23,115 nt of DNA from JBLHGN01 sp047616325 (GTDB lineage Bacteria > Pseudomonadota > Gammaproteobacteria > Pseudomonadales > Cellvibrionaceae), in assembly GCA_047616325.1 (NCBI GenBank), contig JBLHGN010000021.1, positions 1 to 23,115 of the forward strand, written 5' to 3'. Made by a program: the position numbers and the translations under genes. The notes beneath the pieces were generated by a model, which saw only the letters and a list, made by a program, of their open reading frames with translations, was not told where the DNA came from and did not search any database. Positions 6,563 to 14,473 of this stretch are shown here, piece after piece (within the stretch, counting starts at the first letter, position 1; each line of letters begins with the position of its first letter).

Positions 6563-7327
6563 CTAGCGCCCCAAGTAAACTTCAATTACACGTTCGTCCG
6601 CCGATACTTTGTCCAGCGAACCTTCGGCCAAAACACTGCCCTCGTGCAGCACCGTTACCGGGCAGCGCAAGGCACGTACAAATTCCATATCGTGCTCCAC
6701 TACTATTACAGAGTGGTTAGCGCTAATTTCTTTTAGCAGTCTGGCGGTTTGCATCGTCTCTGAGTCGGTCATGCCGCCAGCGGGTTCATCCACCAATAAA
6801 ACTTCGGGCTCCTGAATAAACAACATGCCTATTTCCAGCCATTGCTTTTGGCCGTGACTTAAATTCATGGCGTATTCATCGCGTTTTTCTAACAAGCCAA
6901 TAAGTTCTAGTACATCCGATAAGCGATCTCGCTGCGCATTACTCAAACGCGCAAACATGGTCTGCCAAATACCTCTTTTACCGGCCAAAGCTAGGTCGAG
7001 GTTCTGTATAACACTCAAACTTTCAATTACGGTGGGCTTTTGGAACTTTCGACCGATGCCCATATTGGCAATATCGGCCTCATCGTAGCGGGTAAGGTCG
7101 ATGGTATCTTTAAAGCGAACTTCGCCAGAATCCGGCTTGGTTTTGCCCGTGATAATATCCATCATGGTACTTTTACCGGCACCATTGGGGCCGATAATTG
7201 CACGCAACTCACCTGGAGCTATATCGAGCGATAAGTTGTTAATCGCTTTAAATCCGTCAAAAGATTTAGTTACACCGTTTAAATACAAAATGCTTTTAAC
7301 TTTTTTAGTTGCTGAAACATCACTCAT
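6563..7327 (-). CDS. urtD: Urea ABC transporter ATP-binding protein UrtD
   Basis: 254-residue ABC ATPase. Walker A is GPNGAGKST and Walker B is VLLVDEPAGGM. The signature is the divergent LSHGQKQWLEIGMLF, which is typical of UrtD, and ITGKTKPDSGEVRFKDTIDLT follows Walker A as in this subfamily. Its ATG (7325-7327) overlaps the end of urtC by 8 bases and has GGAGG six bases upstream, which points to translational coupling. Together with UrtE it would energise the UrtBC permease. Confidence 0.96.
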   Translation of the reverse strand: MSDVSATKKVKSILYLNGVTKSFDGFKAINNLSLDIAPGELRAIIGPNGAGKSTMMDIITGKTKPDSGEVRFKDTIDLTRYDEADIANMGIGRKFQKPTVIESLSVIQNLDLALAGKRGIWQTMFARLSNAQRDRLSDVLELIGLLEKRDEYAMNLSHGQKQWLEIGMLFIQEPEVLLVDEPAGGMTDSETMQTARLLKEISANHSVIVVEHDMEFVRALRCPVTVLHEGSVLAEGSLDKVSADERVIEVYLGR

Positions 7328-8468
7328 TTGCAGCCTCCGGAGTTTTTACTGTGTCATGGCTTCTATTTTTAACTTTTGCGATATATTTTTCGGCAAGGCC
7401 AACCACCCCCTTGGGAAGAAACATGGTGGTAATAACAAACAATCCACCCAAGGCAAACAACCAAAGTTCCGGAAAAGCGCTGGTAAATATGGATTTAGAA
7501 TAACTGATCAACAGCGCGCCAATAATCGCACCATAGAGCGTACCCCGACCGCCTAGAGCCACCCAAATAACAATGCCAATGGAATTGACAGGGCTAAATT
7601 CGCTCGGGTTGGCTGCGCCAACAAGCGGCACATAAAGCGCTCCGGCAATACCCGCCAATACAGCAGAAAACACAAATATAAGCAATTTATAATGTTCGAC
7701 TCTATAGCCTAAAAATCTCGCACGACTTTCTGAGTCTCTGATGGCGATCAGTACATTACCAAACTTACTGGTGACAATAAAACGACATACCAGATAAGAC
7801 ACACACAAGACCAATGCGGCCAAAAACACCAAAACCGATCGCGTCTCATCGGACTGAATATTAAACCCAAGTATTTCCTTAAAATCGGTTAAGCCATTAT
7901 TTCCACCAAAGCCAAAGTCGTTCATAAAAAAACTTTTCATAAGCGCAAAAGTTAAGGCCTGAGAAATAATGGAAAAATACACACCGGTTACCCTGGAGCG
8001 AAACGCCAACCAGCCAAACAGATACGCGAGAACACCCGGCACCACCATGGCCATAACCACAGCAAAACCAAAGTTGTCAAAGCCAAGCCAATACCAAGGT
8101 AACTCGTGCCAATCTAAAAACACCATAAAATCGGGCAAGTCGGGGTTACCATAAACGCCGCGATCGCCTATTTGACGCATTAAGTACATGCCCATGGCGT
8201 ATCCGCCTAAAGCAAAGAATGCCCCGTGGCCCAGGCTCAATATGCCGCAATAACCCCACACCAAATCCAGTGCCAGTGCCAAAATTGCAAAACACAATAT
8301 TTTTCCTAACAGGGTTATCGTGTATGTAGAAATACTAAAAAACGACCCGCTTGGTGCCATCACATTAAGTAGCGGCACAAAAATACCAACAAACAAAATA
8401 AAGGCCAGTAAATAGCGCCCAATTTTATCGTCTGCTAATAATTTAAAAACTATTGATTGCTTGAACAT
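7320..8468 (-). CDS. urtC: Urea ABC transporter permease UrtC
   Basis: 382-residue LivM-type inner-membrane permease. I chose the ATG at 8466-8468 (MFKQSIVFKLL) because GGAGG lies just upstream. The reading frame extends further (to 8534), but that would overlap the end of urtB. About ten hydrophobic helices are visible, with the family segments LDLVWGYCGILSLGHGAFFALGGYAMGMY near the N-terminus, AIRDSESRARFLGYRVEHYKL in the cytosolic loop that contacts the ATPases, and VALGGRGTLYGAIIGALL near the C-terminus. It starts 14 bases after urtB and overlaps urtD by 8 bases. Confidence 0.95.
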   Translation of the reverse strand: MFKQSIVFKLLADDKIGRYLLAFILFVGIFVPLLNVMAPSGSFFSISTYTITLLGKILCFAILALALDLVWGYCGILSLGHGAFFALGGYAMGMYLMRQIGDRGVYGNPDLPDFMVFLDWHELPWYWLGFDNFGFAVVMAMVVPGVLAYLFGWLAFRSRVTGVYFSIISQALTFALMKSFFMNDFGFGGNNGLTDFKEILGFNIQSDETRSVLVFLAALVLCVSYLVCRFIVTSKFGNVLIAIRDSESRARFLGYRVEHYKLLIFVFSAVLAGIAGALYVPLVGAANPSEFSPVNSIGIVIWVALGGRGTLYGAIIGALLISYSKSIFTSAFPELWLFALGGLFVITTMFLPKGVVGLAEKYIAKVKNRSHDTVKTPEAANE

Positions 8469-8482
8469 AATATTTCCTCCGC

Positions 8483-10120
8483 TTAATCTTCGACAAATCG
8501 GCCCTTGAGCGCGAATAATCCGCGCGGGCGCCATTGGATGAAAAGAATGATAAAGACAAGAACCATGATCTTTCCAATAACTGCACCGGTATAGGGTTCG
8601 AGGAATTTGTTGATAACACCCAAACTGATGGCGCCAAAAAATGTACCCATAATATTGCCAACGCCACCAAACACCACCACCATAAAAGTGTCCACGATAT
8701 AGGCCTGGCCAAGATTGGGGCTAACACTGTCGATCTGACTTAGAGCCACACCCGCGATACCGGCAATTCCCGAGCCCAAGCCAAAGGTAAGCGCGTCTAC
8801 CCAGCTTGATTTAATACCCATCGAATTTGCCATAGCGCGATTCTGCGTTACGGCTCGCATCTGTAAACCCATTAATGTTTTCTTGAGGATGAGTGCTAGT
8901 ACACCAAGCACTATCAAGCTAAAAAACAAAATATATATTCTGTTAAAAGTGAGTGCGATAGCACCGTTAATTTCCCATGCACCGCTTATCCACTCTGGCG
9001 AAACAACTGGTACCGAGTTCGAACTGTAGGTGCGCACCGCTTGCTGTAAAATAAGACTAACCCCAAAGGTAGCCAATAGGGTATCCAGTGGTCGCCCGTA
9101 GAGATGACGAATTACCAGGCGCTCAATAAGCATGCCCACAGACCCTGCAACCACAAAAGCCGCAGGAATCGCAATAAATAGAGAATAATCGATTAAACCA
9201 GGAAATAACTGCTGAATAGCAAAGGTGGTATAGGCGCCCAACATAATCATTTCGCCGTGGGCCATATTGATTACACCCATAACACCGAAAGTAATCGCAA
9301 GCCCTATCGCAGCCAACAACAAAATGGAACCCAGGCTTAAGCCAAACAATAGGTTCTCGGCAAATTTATATACTCCCAGCCTGGATTTGACAGATTTGAA
9401 GGTAATCTCAACTTTTTTAACCAATTCAGTATTGGACTCGAGATAGTCGCCATCGGCATTTTTTTCAAGCAACATTTTGAGCGCGCCAACCGCTTGTGGC
9501 TCCACCGTGCTGCCAAGAATGTCAACGGCATTTATGCGCAGTTCGTGGTCTCTACTCTTGATATCTATCAGTGCAAGCACAATTTTCATTGAGTCACGCA
9601 CCTGGAAAACTGTTTCACTTTTTATACTGCTGACGATTAATTCGCGTAAGTCAGCATCTGGTTTTTTGGCCATATTCTGTGCGGATTTAAGCCGCAGATC
9701 TTTATCTTCGCTGGCAAGTTCCAGCACAGCTATATTTGAACGCAGTACACGTCGCAATTTATTCGTAATACGTATTTTAGCAAGGGACTCTTCCGACACA
9801 CTATCGAGTAAGGAGCCGGTCAATACATCAATGGCATCAATTGTTCCTTCAGCGCCATCGGCTTCGCTGCGTTCTTCGATGATCACAAACTGATTATTTT
9901 CTTCGCTATAATATAATTTTGCACCTAGCAGAGCGGATAGCGTGACTAACACGCGCGGGTCTTTGGTTTCGGCCAAGGCATTTATCACCTTAACTTTTTC
10001 ACTGTTTGAACTTGAGCTTAATTTATTCAAAACCTGTTCAAAGGCATCTGAATATACCTGCGTTGAGGCAAACAACAGCCCAACAAATAGGTACTTTAAG
10101 TGTATTAGATAGTGTTTCAT
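8483..10120 (-). CDS. urtB: Urea ABC transporter permease UrtB
   Basis: 545-residue LivH-type permease with the long N-terminal extracytoplasmic domain seen in proteobacterial UrtB. A signal peptide (MKHYLIHLKYLFVGLLFAS...) is followed by about 230 mainly helical residues with HEAT-like repeats (DPRVLVTLSALLGAK, DKDLRLKSAQNMAKK, DHELRINAVDILGS). The membrane part starts near residue 255, with the signature GVMGVINMAHGEMIMLGAY and the loop MRAVTQNRAMANSMGI. The start is ambiguous: ATG at 10118-10120 (used) or at 10130-10132, four codons upstream. Neither has a strong ribosome-binding site, and the frame runs open further up through a terminator hairpin. It follows urtA after a gap that contains the terminator at 10144-10178. 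Confidence 0.93.
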   Translation of the reverse strand: MKHYLIHLKYLFVGLLFASTQVYSDAFEQVLNKLSSSSNSEKVKVINALAETKDPRVLVTLSALLGAKLYYSEENNQFVIIEERSEADGAEGTIDAIDVLTGSLLDSVSEESLAKIRITNKLRRVLRSNIAVLELASEDKDLRLKSAQNMAKKPDADLRELIVSSIKSETVFQVRDSMKIVLALIDIKSRDHELRINAVDILGSTVEPQAVGALKMLLEKNADGDYLESNTELVKKVEITFKSVKSRLGVYKFAENLLFGLSLGSILLLAAIGLAITFGVMGVINMAHGEMIMLGAYTTFAIQQLFPGLIDYSLFIAIPAAFVVAGSVGMLIERLVIRHLYGRPLDTLLATFGVSLILQQAVRTYSSNSVPVVSPEWISGAWEINGAIALTFNRIYILFFSLIVLGVLALILKKTLMGLQMRAVTQNRAMANSMGIKSSWVDALTFGLGSGIAGIAGVALSQIDSVSPNLGQAYIVDTFMVVVFGGVGNIMGTFFGAISLGVINKFLEPYTGAVIGKIMVLVFIILFIQWRPRGLFALKGRFVED

Positions 10121-10143
10121 TGTCTGCACCATGAAGCTATTGA

Positions 10144-10178
10144 AAAAAGCGCCACCTGGCTGGCAGGTGGCGCTTTTT
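10144..10178 (-). terminator. Strong hairpin between urtA and urtB (terminator/attenuator)
   Basis: A perfect 15-bp stem, AAAAAGCGCCACCTG/CAGGTGGCGCTTTTT (10144-10158 and 10164-10178), with a 5-base loop and T-runs on both strands. It lies 70 bases past the urtA stop and only 24 bases before the urtB start. Partial termination here would give more binding protein than permease, and the structure would also protect the urtA message 3' end. Confidence 0.85.
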
Positions 10179-10247
10179 ATTTTTACTTCACTAGAGAGCA
10201 AGTGTTAACTTTTTCTTGCCCCTTAGCGATGATGAATTCAAGTCAAA

Positions 10248-11558
10248 TTAGAAGTTTTGACCTGAACACTTCTTGGTTTCGGTGTTATAGTTACCACAGT
10301 TTATTTTAGGATTTTGCCAGTCTGAAACAATTTTGGCGCTTTCGGTCAAGTGATCGGTCCAAGCATCGCCGGCAACTTCTTTAGTTTGAGAGACGATTTC
10401 AAACTGACCGTCGGCTTGAATTTCACCGATTAGAACAGGCTTGGTGAAGTGGTGATTAGGAAGAACTTCTGCAATACCACCGGTAAGGTTAGGTACTTTA
10501 ATGCCGTACATAGCCGTACGCACTTTATCAACCTTCACAGACTTAGCTTTTTCAGCGGCTTTCACCCAAGCGCTAAAGCCGATAAAGGTAGCTTCCATTG
10601 GGTCGTTTGTTACGTAGGGGCCAGTGATATTGTTGGCTTTAGCATAGGCTTTCCACTGTGCAATAAACGAATCATTTTCTTTTGCTTCGGCACTTTGGAA
10701 GTAGTTCCAAGCAGCAAGATGACCAACAAGAGGGCCAGTATCAAAACCTTTTAGCTCTTCTTCACCGACAGAAAATGCTACTACAGGAATATCTTCTGCA
10801 CTAATACCTTGGTTGCCAAGCTCTTTATAGAAAGGAACATTTGCATCACCGTTGATAGTAGAAACAACCGCAGTCTTTTTACCTGCAGAACCGAATTTCT
10901 TAATTTCAGAAACGCGTGTAGTCCAGTCAGAAAAACTAAAGGGCGTGTAGTTAACAGAAATATCAGCTTCTTTTACGCCCTTGCTTAACAAGTAGGCTTT
11001 AAGTATTTTGTTAGTAGTCTGAGGGTAAACGTAATCAGTACCTTCAAGTACCCAACGCTTAACGCCTTCTTCTTTCATCAAGTAATCAACCGCTGGAATA
11101 GCTTGTTGGTTAGGCGCTGCACCGGTGTAAAAAATATTTTTAGATGACTCTTCACCTTCATACTGAACAGGGTAAAACAATAAACCGTTTAACTCTTCAA
11201 CTACGGGTAAAGTGAATTTGCGCGATACGGAAGTCCAGCAACCAAAAATAACGTCTACTTTTTTAACTTCCAGTAACTCGCGAGCTTTTTCGCCAAATTT
11301 AGACCAGTCGGCTTTATCGGAACCTGGGTCCACAACAACAGCTTCCAATTTTTTGCCCAGCACACCACCTTTTTTGTTTTGCGCTTCTATTAACATCAAA
11401 ACGGTATCTTTCAGTGTGGTTTCGCTAATGGCTAAAGGCCCACTTTGAGAGTGAAGAACGCCTACTTTAATTGTGTCTGCCGCTTGGGCTGACATACCTG
11501 CAAGTGAAAGCGCAACTGCACCCACCGTAAGCTTAGCTTTGTTTAAAAATCGATTCAT
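10248..11558 (-). CDS. urtA: Urea ABC transporter substrate-binding protein UrtA
   Basis: 436 residues, a periplasmic type-I binding protein (Peripla_BP_5) for urea. The ATG at 11556-11558 is chosen because AGGAGA lies 7 bases upstream and a clean signal peptide follows (MNRFLNKAKLTVGAVALSLA..., cut after AQA at about residue 26). The frame extends to 11723, but the extra 55 residues are not needed. Recognisable UrtA segments are KVGVLHSQSGPLAISE, VVVDPGSDKADWSKFGEKARELL, FGCWTSVSRK, LFYPVQYEGEESSKNIFYTGAAPNQQ and NDPMEATFIGFSAWV. It opens the urtABCDE operon. A sigma-54-like site lies about 60-75 bases upstream, and a terminator/attenuator follows. Confidence 0.96.
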   Translation of the reverse strand: MNRFLNKAKLTVGAVALSLAGMSAQAADTIKVGVLHSQSGPLAISETTLKDTVLMLIEAQNKKGGVLGKKLEAVVVDPGSDKADWSKFGEKARELLEVKKVDVIFGCWTSVSRKFTLPVVEELNGLLFYPVQYEGEESSKNIFYTGAAPNQQAIPAVDYLMKEEGVKRWVLEGTDYVYPQTTNKILKAYLLSKGVKEADISVNYTPFSFSDWTTRVSEIKKFGSAGKKTAVVSTINGDANVPFYKELGNQGISAEDIPVVAFSVGEEELKGFDTGPLVGHLAAWNYFQSAEAKENDSFIAQWKAYAKANNITGPYVTNDPMEATFIGFSAWVKAAEKAKSVKVDKVRTAMYGIKVPNLTGGIAEVLPNHHFTKPVLIGEIQADGQFEIVSQTKEVAGDAWTDHLTESAKIVSDWQNPKINCGNYNTETKKCSGQNF

Positions 11559-11619
11559 AGTATGTCTCCTGATGTGTTTCAATGTTTTATTTCTTATTAG
11601 TACAACGCAAGGGCATAAG

Positions 11620-11634
11620 GCATTAATAATGCCA
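11620..11634 (-). promoter_or_regulatory. Candidate sigma-54 promoter for urtABCDE
   Basis: On the minus strand the site reads TGGCATTATTAATGC. Against TGGCAC-N5-TTGC it keeps GG and GC at exact spacing, with two mismatches. The predicted start is near 11609, about 50 bases before the urtA ATG. The site overlaps a 7-bp palindrome GGCATTA/TAATGCC (11619-11633), so an operator role is an alternative. Nitrogen-limitation control of urt genes by NtrC and sigma-54 is known in several proteobacteria. Activator sites were not identified. Confidence 0.5.
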
Positions 11635-11847
11635 ACAACGGGGGAGACTACGGAAAATGACTTATTGACTCGCCAACACATTGATATCATTAGTTTTTTG
11701 ATAATGACAAAGAAAAAAAACAATCGCTATAAATTTCCTCCTGAAGAAAAGCACACAAATAGTGCAACTACAACGCACCACGGCACACCACAACGAACCA
11801 TAGTGATGCACAAGCAAAAGATATCCGCGCTATGGCGAACATAGGCA

Positions 11848-12495
11848 CTAAAAAAGAAGATAAATGCCAAAAAATAAGGAAAATGAGGACAATAGAATAC
11901 TAATTTTCATATGTAAGCTGGCGCTCACATGGTGCGTGTATTTAAGCCCACGACATAGCAGCGTACCAAAACCCATCATAGCTAAGGTAACACCGCTACT
12001 GAACAACAACACATAAACCAAGGCGATTACCGGCTCATGAATTTGGGTGAGCGGCACAAGCGTAAGCAGCGGCGCAGAACCCGCCGTACCATGCACCATA
12101 CCCACAAACGACGCAGCGTTTTTGTCCGAGACGTTTTGCTCCGAGTCAGGCGTCGCAGTCGCTGCATTGGCGGCCCGATAAACCCGCCAAAAACCGTGTA
12201 CGCCGATCACAATTAAAATTAGTGACACACTGGCCTCGGCAAAGTGACTAAGCCGGGTAGGAATATCGAAACCCAATAAAAACACCAGCGCGGCAATCAC
12301 GAGTAAAATGCCGCCGTGCCCCAGTGACCAATGCACTACAAACCAAGACGGGGCCGAGCGCCGACTGGATACTTTTTGCGTTTTTTGACCCACCGCCATT
12401 CCTCCTATGGCCGCTAAATGGTCTGGATCAAAAGCGTGAACCAAACCGAGTGCTAACCCCATGGAGAAAAATGTAAGCAGGCCGGCCAGTTCCAT
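11848..12495 (-). CDS. UreH/NiCoT-like nickel transporter
   Basis: 215-residue inner-membrane protein with about six hydrophobic helices. The first helix carries HAFDPDH (residues 20-26), which fits the HX4DH metal-binding signature of the nickel/cobalt transporter superfamily. HWSLGHGG and GMVHGTAGSAPLL are further conserved His-containing segments seen in UreH-like members. The ATG overlaps the ureG stop by one base (TAATG on the minus strand), so translation is probably coupled to ureG. Supplying Ni2+ for urease maturation is inferred from the motif and this context. It is shorter than classical NixA/HoxN proteins, and HupE/UreJ would be the alternative name, but that family has different motifs. 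The middle loop (residues about 108-130) is polar. Confidence 0.8.
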   Translation of the reverse strand: MELAGLLTFFSMGLALGLVHAFDPDHLAAIGGMAVGQKTQKVSSRRSAPSWFVVHWSLGHGGILLVIAALVFLLGFDIPTRLSHFAEASVSLILIVIGVHGFWRVYRAANAATATPDSEQNVSDKNAASFVGMVHGTAGSAPLLTLVPLTQIHEPVIALVYVLLFSSGVTLAMMGFGTLLCRGLKYTHHVSASLHMKISILLSSFSLFFGIYLLF

Positions 12496-13109
12496 TAGAA
12501 CTCCGTCAACATGCCGTGCTGTTCGATAAAGTCAACAATGTCATTCACGCCAGTACCGTCTTTTAAATTGGAAAAAATAAAGGGTTTATCGCCTCGCATT
12601 TTTTTTGCGTCTCTATCCATCACGCCCAAGTCAGCACCCACCATCGGCGCCAAGTCGATTTTATTGATGATAAGTAAATCTGATTTAGTAATGCCAGGGC
12701 CACCTTTTCTGGGGATTTTATCGCCGGCAGAAACATCGATGACGTAGAGAGTCAAATCAGATAATTCTGGGCTAAATGTCGCGGCGAGATTATCACCACC
12801 GCTCTCAATGAGTATCACCTGCAAATCTGGGAAGCTGTCGTTTAACTCGGCTACCGCTGAGAGGTTCATAGAGGCGTCTTCGCGAATAGCCGTGTGTGGG
12901 CAGCCGCCAGTTTCTACGCCGATAATACGATCTTTGTCGAGCACTTCATGACGCAGTAAAAATTCGGCGTCTTCGCGGGTGTATATATCATTGGTGATTA
13001 CTGCTATGTCGTAGCGGTCTTTTAATTGCGCACACAAGGCTTTCACGAGTGCTGTTTTACCTGAACCGACTGGGCCACCTACCCCTAAACGCAACGCTGG
13101 TTTTTTCAT
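12495..13109 (-). CDS. ureG: Urease accessory GTPase UreG
   Basis: 204-residue SIMIBI GTPase that hydrolyses GTP to deliver nickel to the UreABC-UreDF complex. The P-loop is GGPVGSGKT (residues 11-19). The metal-binding CPH motif lies in ETGGCPHTAIREDASMN, with the switch region ESGGDNLAATFSPELSD and the guanine-specificity motif NKID. The ATG at 13107-13109 gives the usual length (MKKPALRLGVGG). The longer open frame up to 13256 runs into ureF and is not used. It starts 25 bases after ureF and ends overlapping the nickel transporter start. Confidence 0.97.
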   Translation of the reverse strand: MKKPALRLGVGGPVGSGKTALVKALCAQLKDRYDIAVITNDIYTREDAEFLLRHEVLDKDRIIGVETGGCPHTAIREDASMNLSAVAELNDSFPDLQVILIESGGDNLAATFSPELSDLTLYVIDVSAGDKIPRKGGPGITKSDLLIINKIDLAPMVGADLGVMDRDAKKMRGDKPFIFSNLKDGTGVNDIVDFIEQHGMLTEF

Positions 13110-13134
13110 TGATATCACTACCCTTAATAATTTT

Positions 13135-13809
13135 TTATGAGCGAAAAATACGAGAATACTGTCTTTCGTGTAAAGATGATGCAATCGCCAACGCGGGCAG
13201 CCCCATTCCCAACTCATGGTCTTCGAGCCCATTGGCTCTGTCAATGACGCCGTCAACCTTAGGTATCATGCGGGTTAACATTTGTTGCGCCTGGGTTTGC
13301 CCCAGGGGCACAATTTTTGTGGCGACGCCCACCTGGGCTTCCAGCCAACTCCACACAAAGCCCTGTTTTAATGCATCTAATGGAATATTCCATTTAACAC
13401 CGGCCAATGCAAACATGGCGATAAACGAGGGCTTTTTGAGCGTTAATTCGGCTTGTTGATGTTCTGTGATTGCCAACGACACCAGCAATCGGCTGAGCGC
13501 AATACCCATTTGCTGATCTTCCAATAGCAATTCATGGGTTTCTCGCGCGGCAAAAATAAAGTTATTCCAGTAGCTAATTGCGGCTAGATCATTGGTTTGC
13601 CATGCATCGTAAAGACGGCTTAAACAGGGAAGGTCTAAATATGCAACACTGCTCCCCAATACGCCCATTATCCACGCTTCAACTTCGGGCTCACTGTTTA
13701 CCCATGCGCTATCCACCGCCCACTCCTGCCCCTGGGAATAGGCGTATGCCCCAACCGGCAAGGCTGGGCTAACCAAATGCATAAGTTTTAATAAAGCGAG
13801 ATTATTCAA
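13135..13809 (-). CDS. ureF: Urease accessory protein UreF
   Basis: 224-residue all-helical UreF, which binds UreD-urease and recruits UreG during nickel insertion. The N-terminal motif LLKLMHLVSPALPVGAYAYSQGQEWAV and the C-terminal SSLHERQYSRIFRS, which contacts UreG, are both present. The frame offers no ATG before residue 10. I use a TTG at 13807-13809, six bases after ureE, because the conserved motif begins at about residue 5. The ATG at 13780-13782 would cut into it. No strong ribosome-binding site precedes the TTG, so coupling to ureE translation is likely. Confidence 0.93.
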   Translation of the reverse strand: MNNLALLKLMHLVSPALPVGAYAYSQGQEWAVDSAWVNSEPEVEAWIMGVLGSSVAYLDLPCLSRLYDAWQTNDLAAISYWNNFIFAARETHELLLEDQQMGIALSRLLVSLAITEHQQAELTLKKPSFIAMFALAGVKWNIPLDALKQGFVWSWLEAQVGVATKIVPLGQTQAQQMLTRMIPKVDGVIDRANGLEDHELGMGLPALAIASSLHERQYSRIFRS

Positions 13810-13814
13810 GGTAT

Positions 13815-14333
13815 TTAACCGTGGCTATGTGTGCTTGTATGTGAGTGAGAATGGGAATGCGCGTGCCCTTCCCCAGCTTCTTCGTGCCCCCCATGATGGC
13901 CGTGGCCACTGCCTGCGTAGGCGCCATTTTCAGATTGAAAGGGACGCTGCACATGCATCACTTGCAAGCCCAAACCCTCCACCATGGCGTCCAGTACGTG
14001 GTCTTGCTGATAGCGCAAAAAACATTCGCCCACCTGCAAGGGCACATGGCGATTACCCAAGTGATACGCGGCACGAGTTAACAGCAAGGTATTGCTGCTG
14101 GTCACATCGCTCACCTGCTCATCGGCCGCACTCACCTTAACCAAGGTGCCATCTTCACACACCAGCACATCGTCCTGAGACAACACCCGTCCACGCTCAA
14201 GAAACCAGCCCAAAGCTTGGCCATTTGATGTAAGGGTTTTATAGCGACTTTTTTTGCGCTCATCGAAACTTACGACAAGGTCTAGGGTTTGGTCGCCCTC
14301 GTGCAGGTGAGTGGTTTTGTAGGCTTCTAGCAT
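13815..14333 (-). CDS. ureE: Urease accessory nickel chaperone UreE
   Basis: 172-residue UreE, a dimeric nickel-binding metallochaperone. The N-terminal domain covers about residues 1-75. The C-terminal domain contains YHLGNRHVPLQV and LRYQQDHVLDAMVEGLGLQVMHVQRPF. The last roughly 32 residues form a His-rich tail (about 11 His, alternating with Gly and Ser) that stores or buffers nickel in such proteins. The ATG at 14331-14333 has only a weak AGAAAA upstream. It is separated from ureC by about 140 bases, an unusually wide gap for this operon, and followed by ureF after five bases. Confidence 0.95.
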   Translation of the reverse strand: MLEAYKTTHLHEGDQTLDLVVSFDERKKSRYKTLTSNGQALGWFLERGRVLSQDDVLVCEDGTLVKVSAADEQVSDVTSSNTLLLTRAAYHLGNRHVPLQVGECFLRYQQDHVLDAMVEGLGLQVMHVQRPFQSENGAYAGSGHGHHGGHEEAGEGHAHSHSHSHTSTHSHG

Positions 14334-14473
14334 AGTGATTTTTTCTAATTAGGCGTGGTGGTAAGGAGTGATGGAACTTTCGCTTTCAAGCCGCCTGCTT
14401 CAAGCGTTCTCGAAAAAACAAAGAATACCCGTGCAGGGGACACATATTACTGCGCCCCAGCACGATCAGAGCA

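Noticed and set aside
11559..11723. 55-residue upstream extension of urtA
   Set aside because: The internal ATG at 11558 has a good ribosome-binding site followed by a clean signal peptide, and the extension covers the predicted promoter and leader.
11641..11847. NtrC-binding sites upstream of the urtA sigma-54 candidate
   Set aside because: GTGC/GCAC words occur, but not in the orientation and spacing of the NtrC consensus, so none is called.
13110..13256. 49-residue upstream extension of ureG
   Set aside because: It overlaps the end of ureF, and the ATG at 13109 gives the standard UreG N-terminus.
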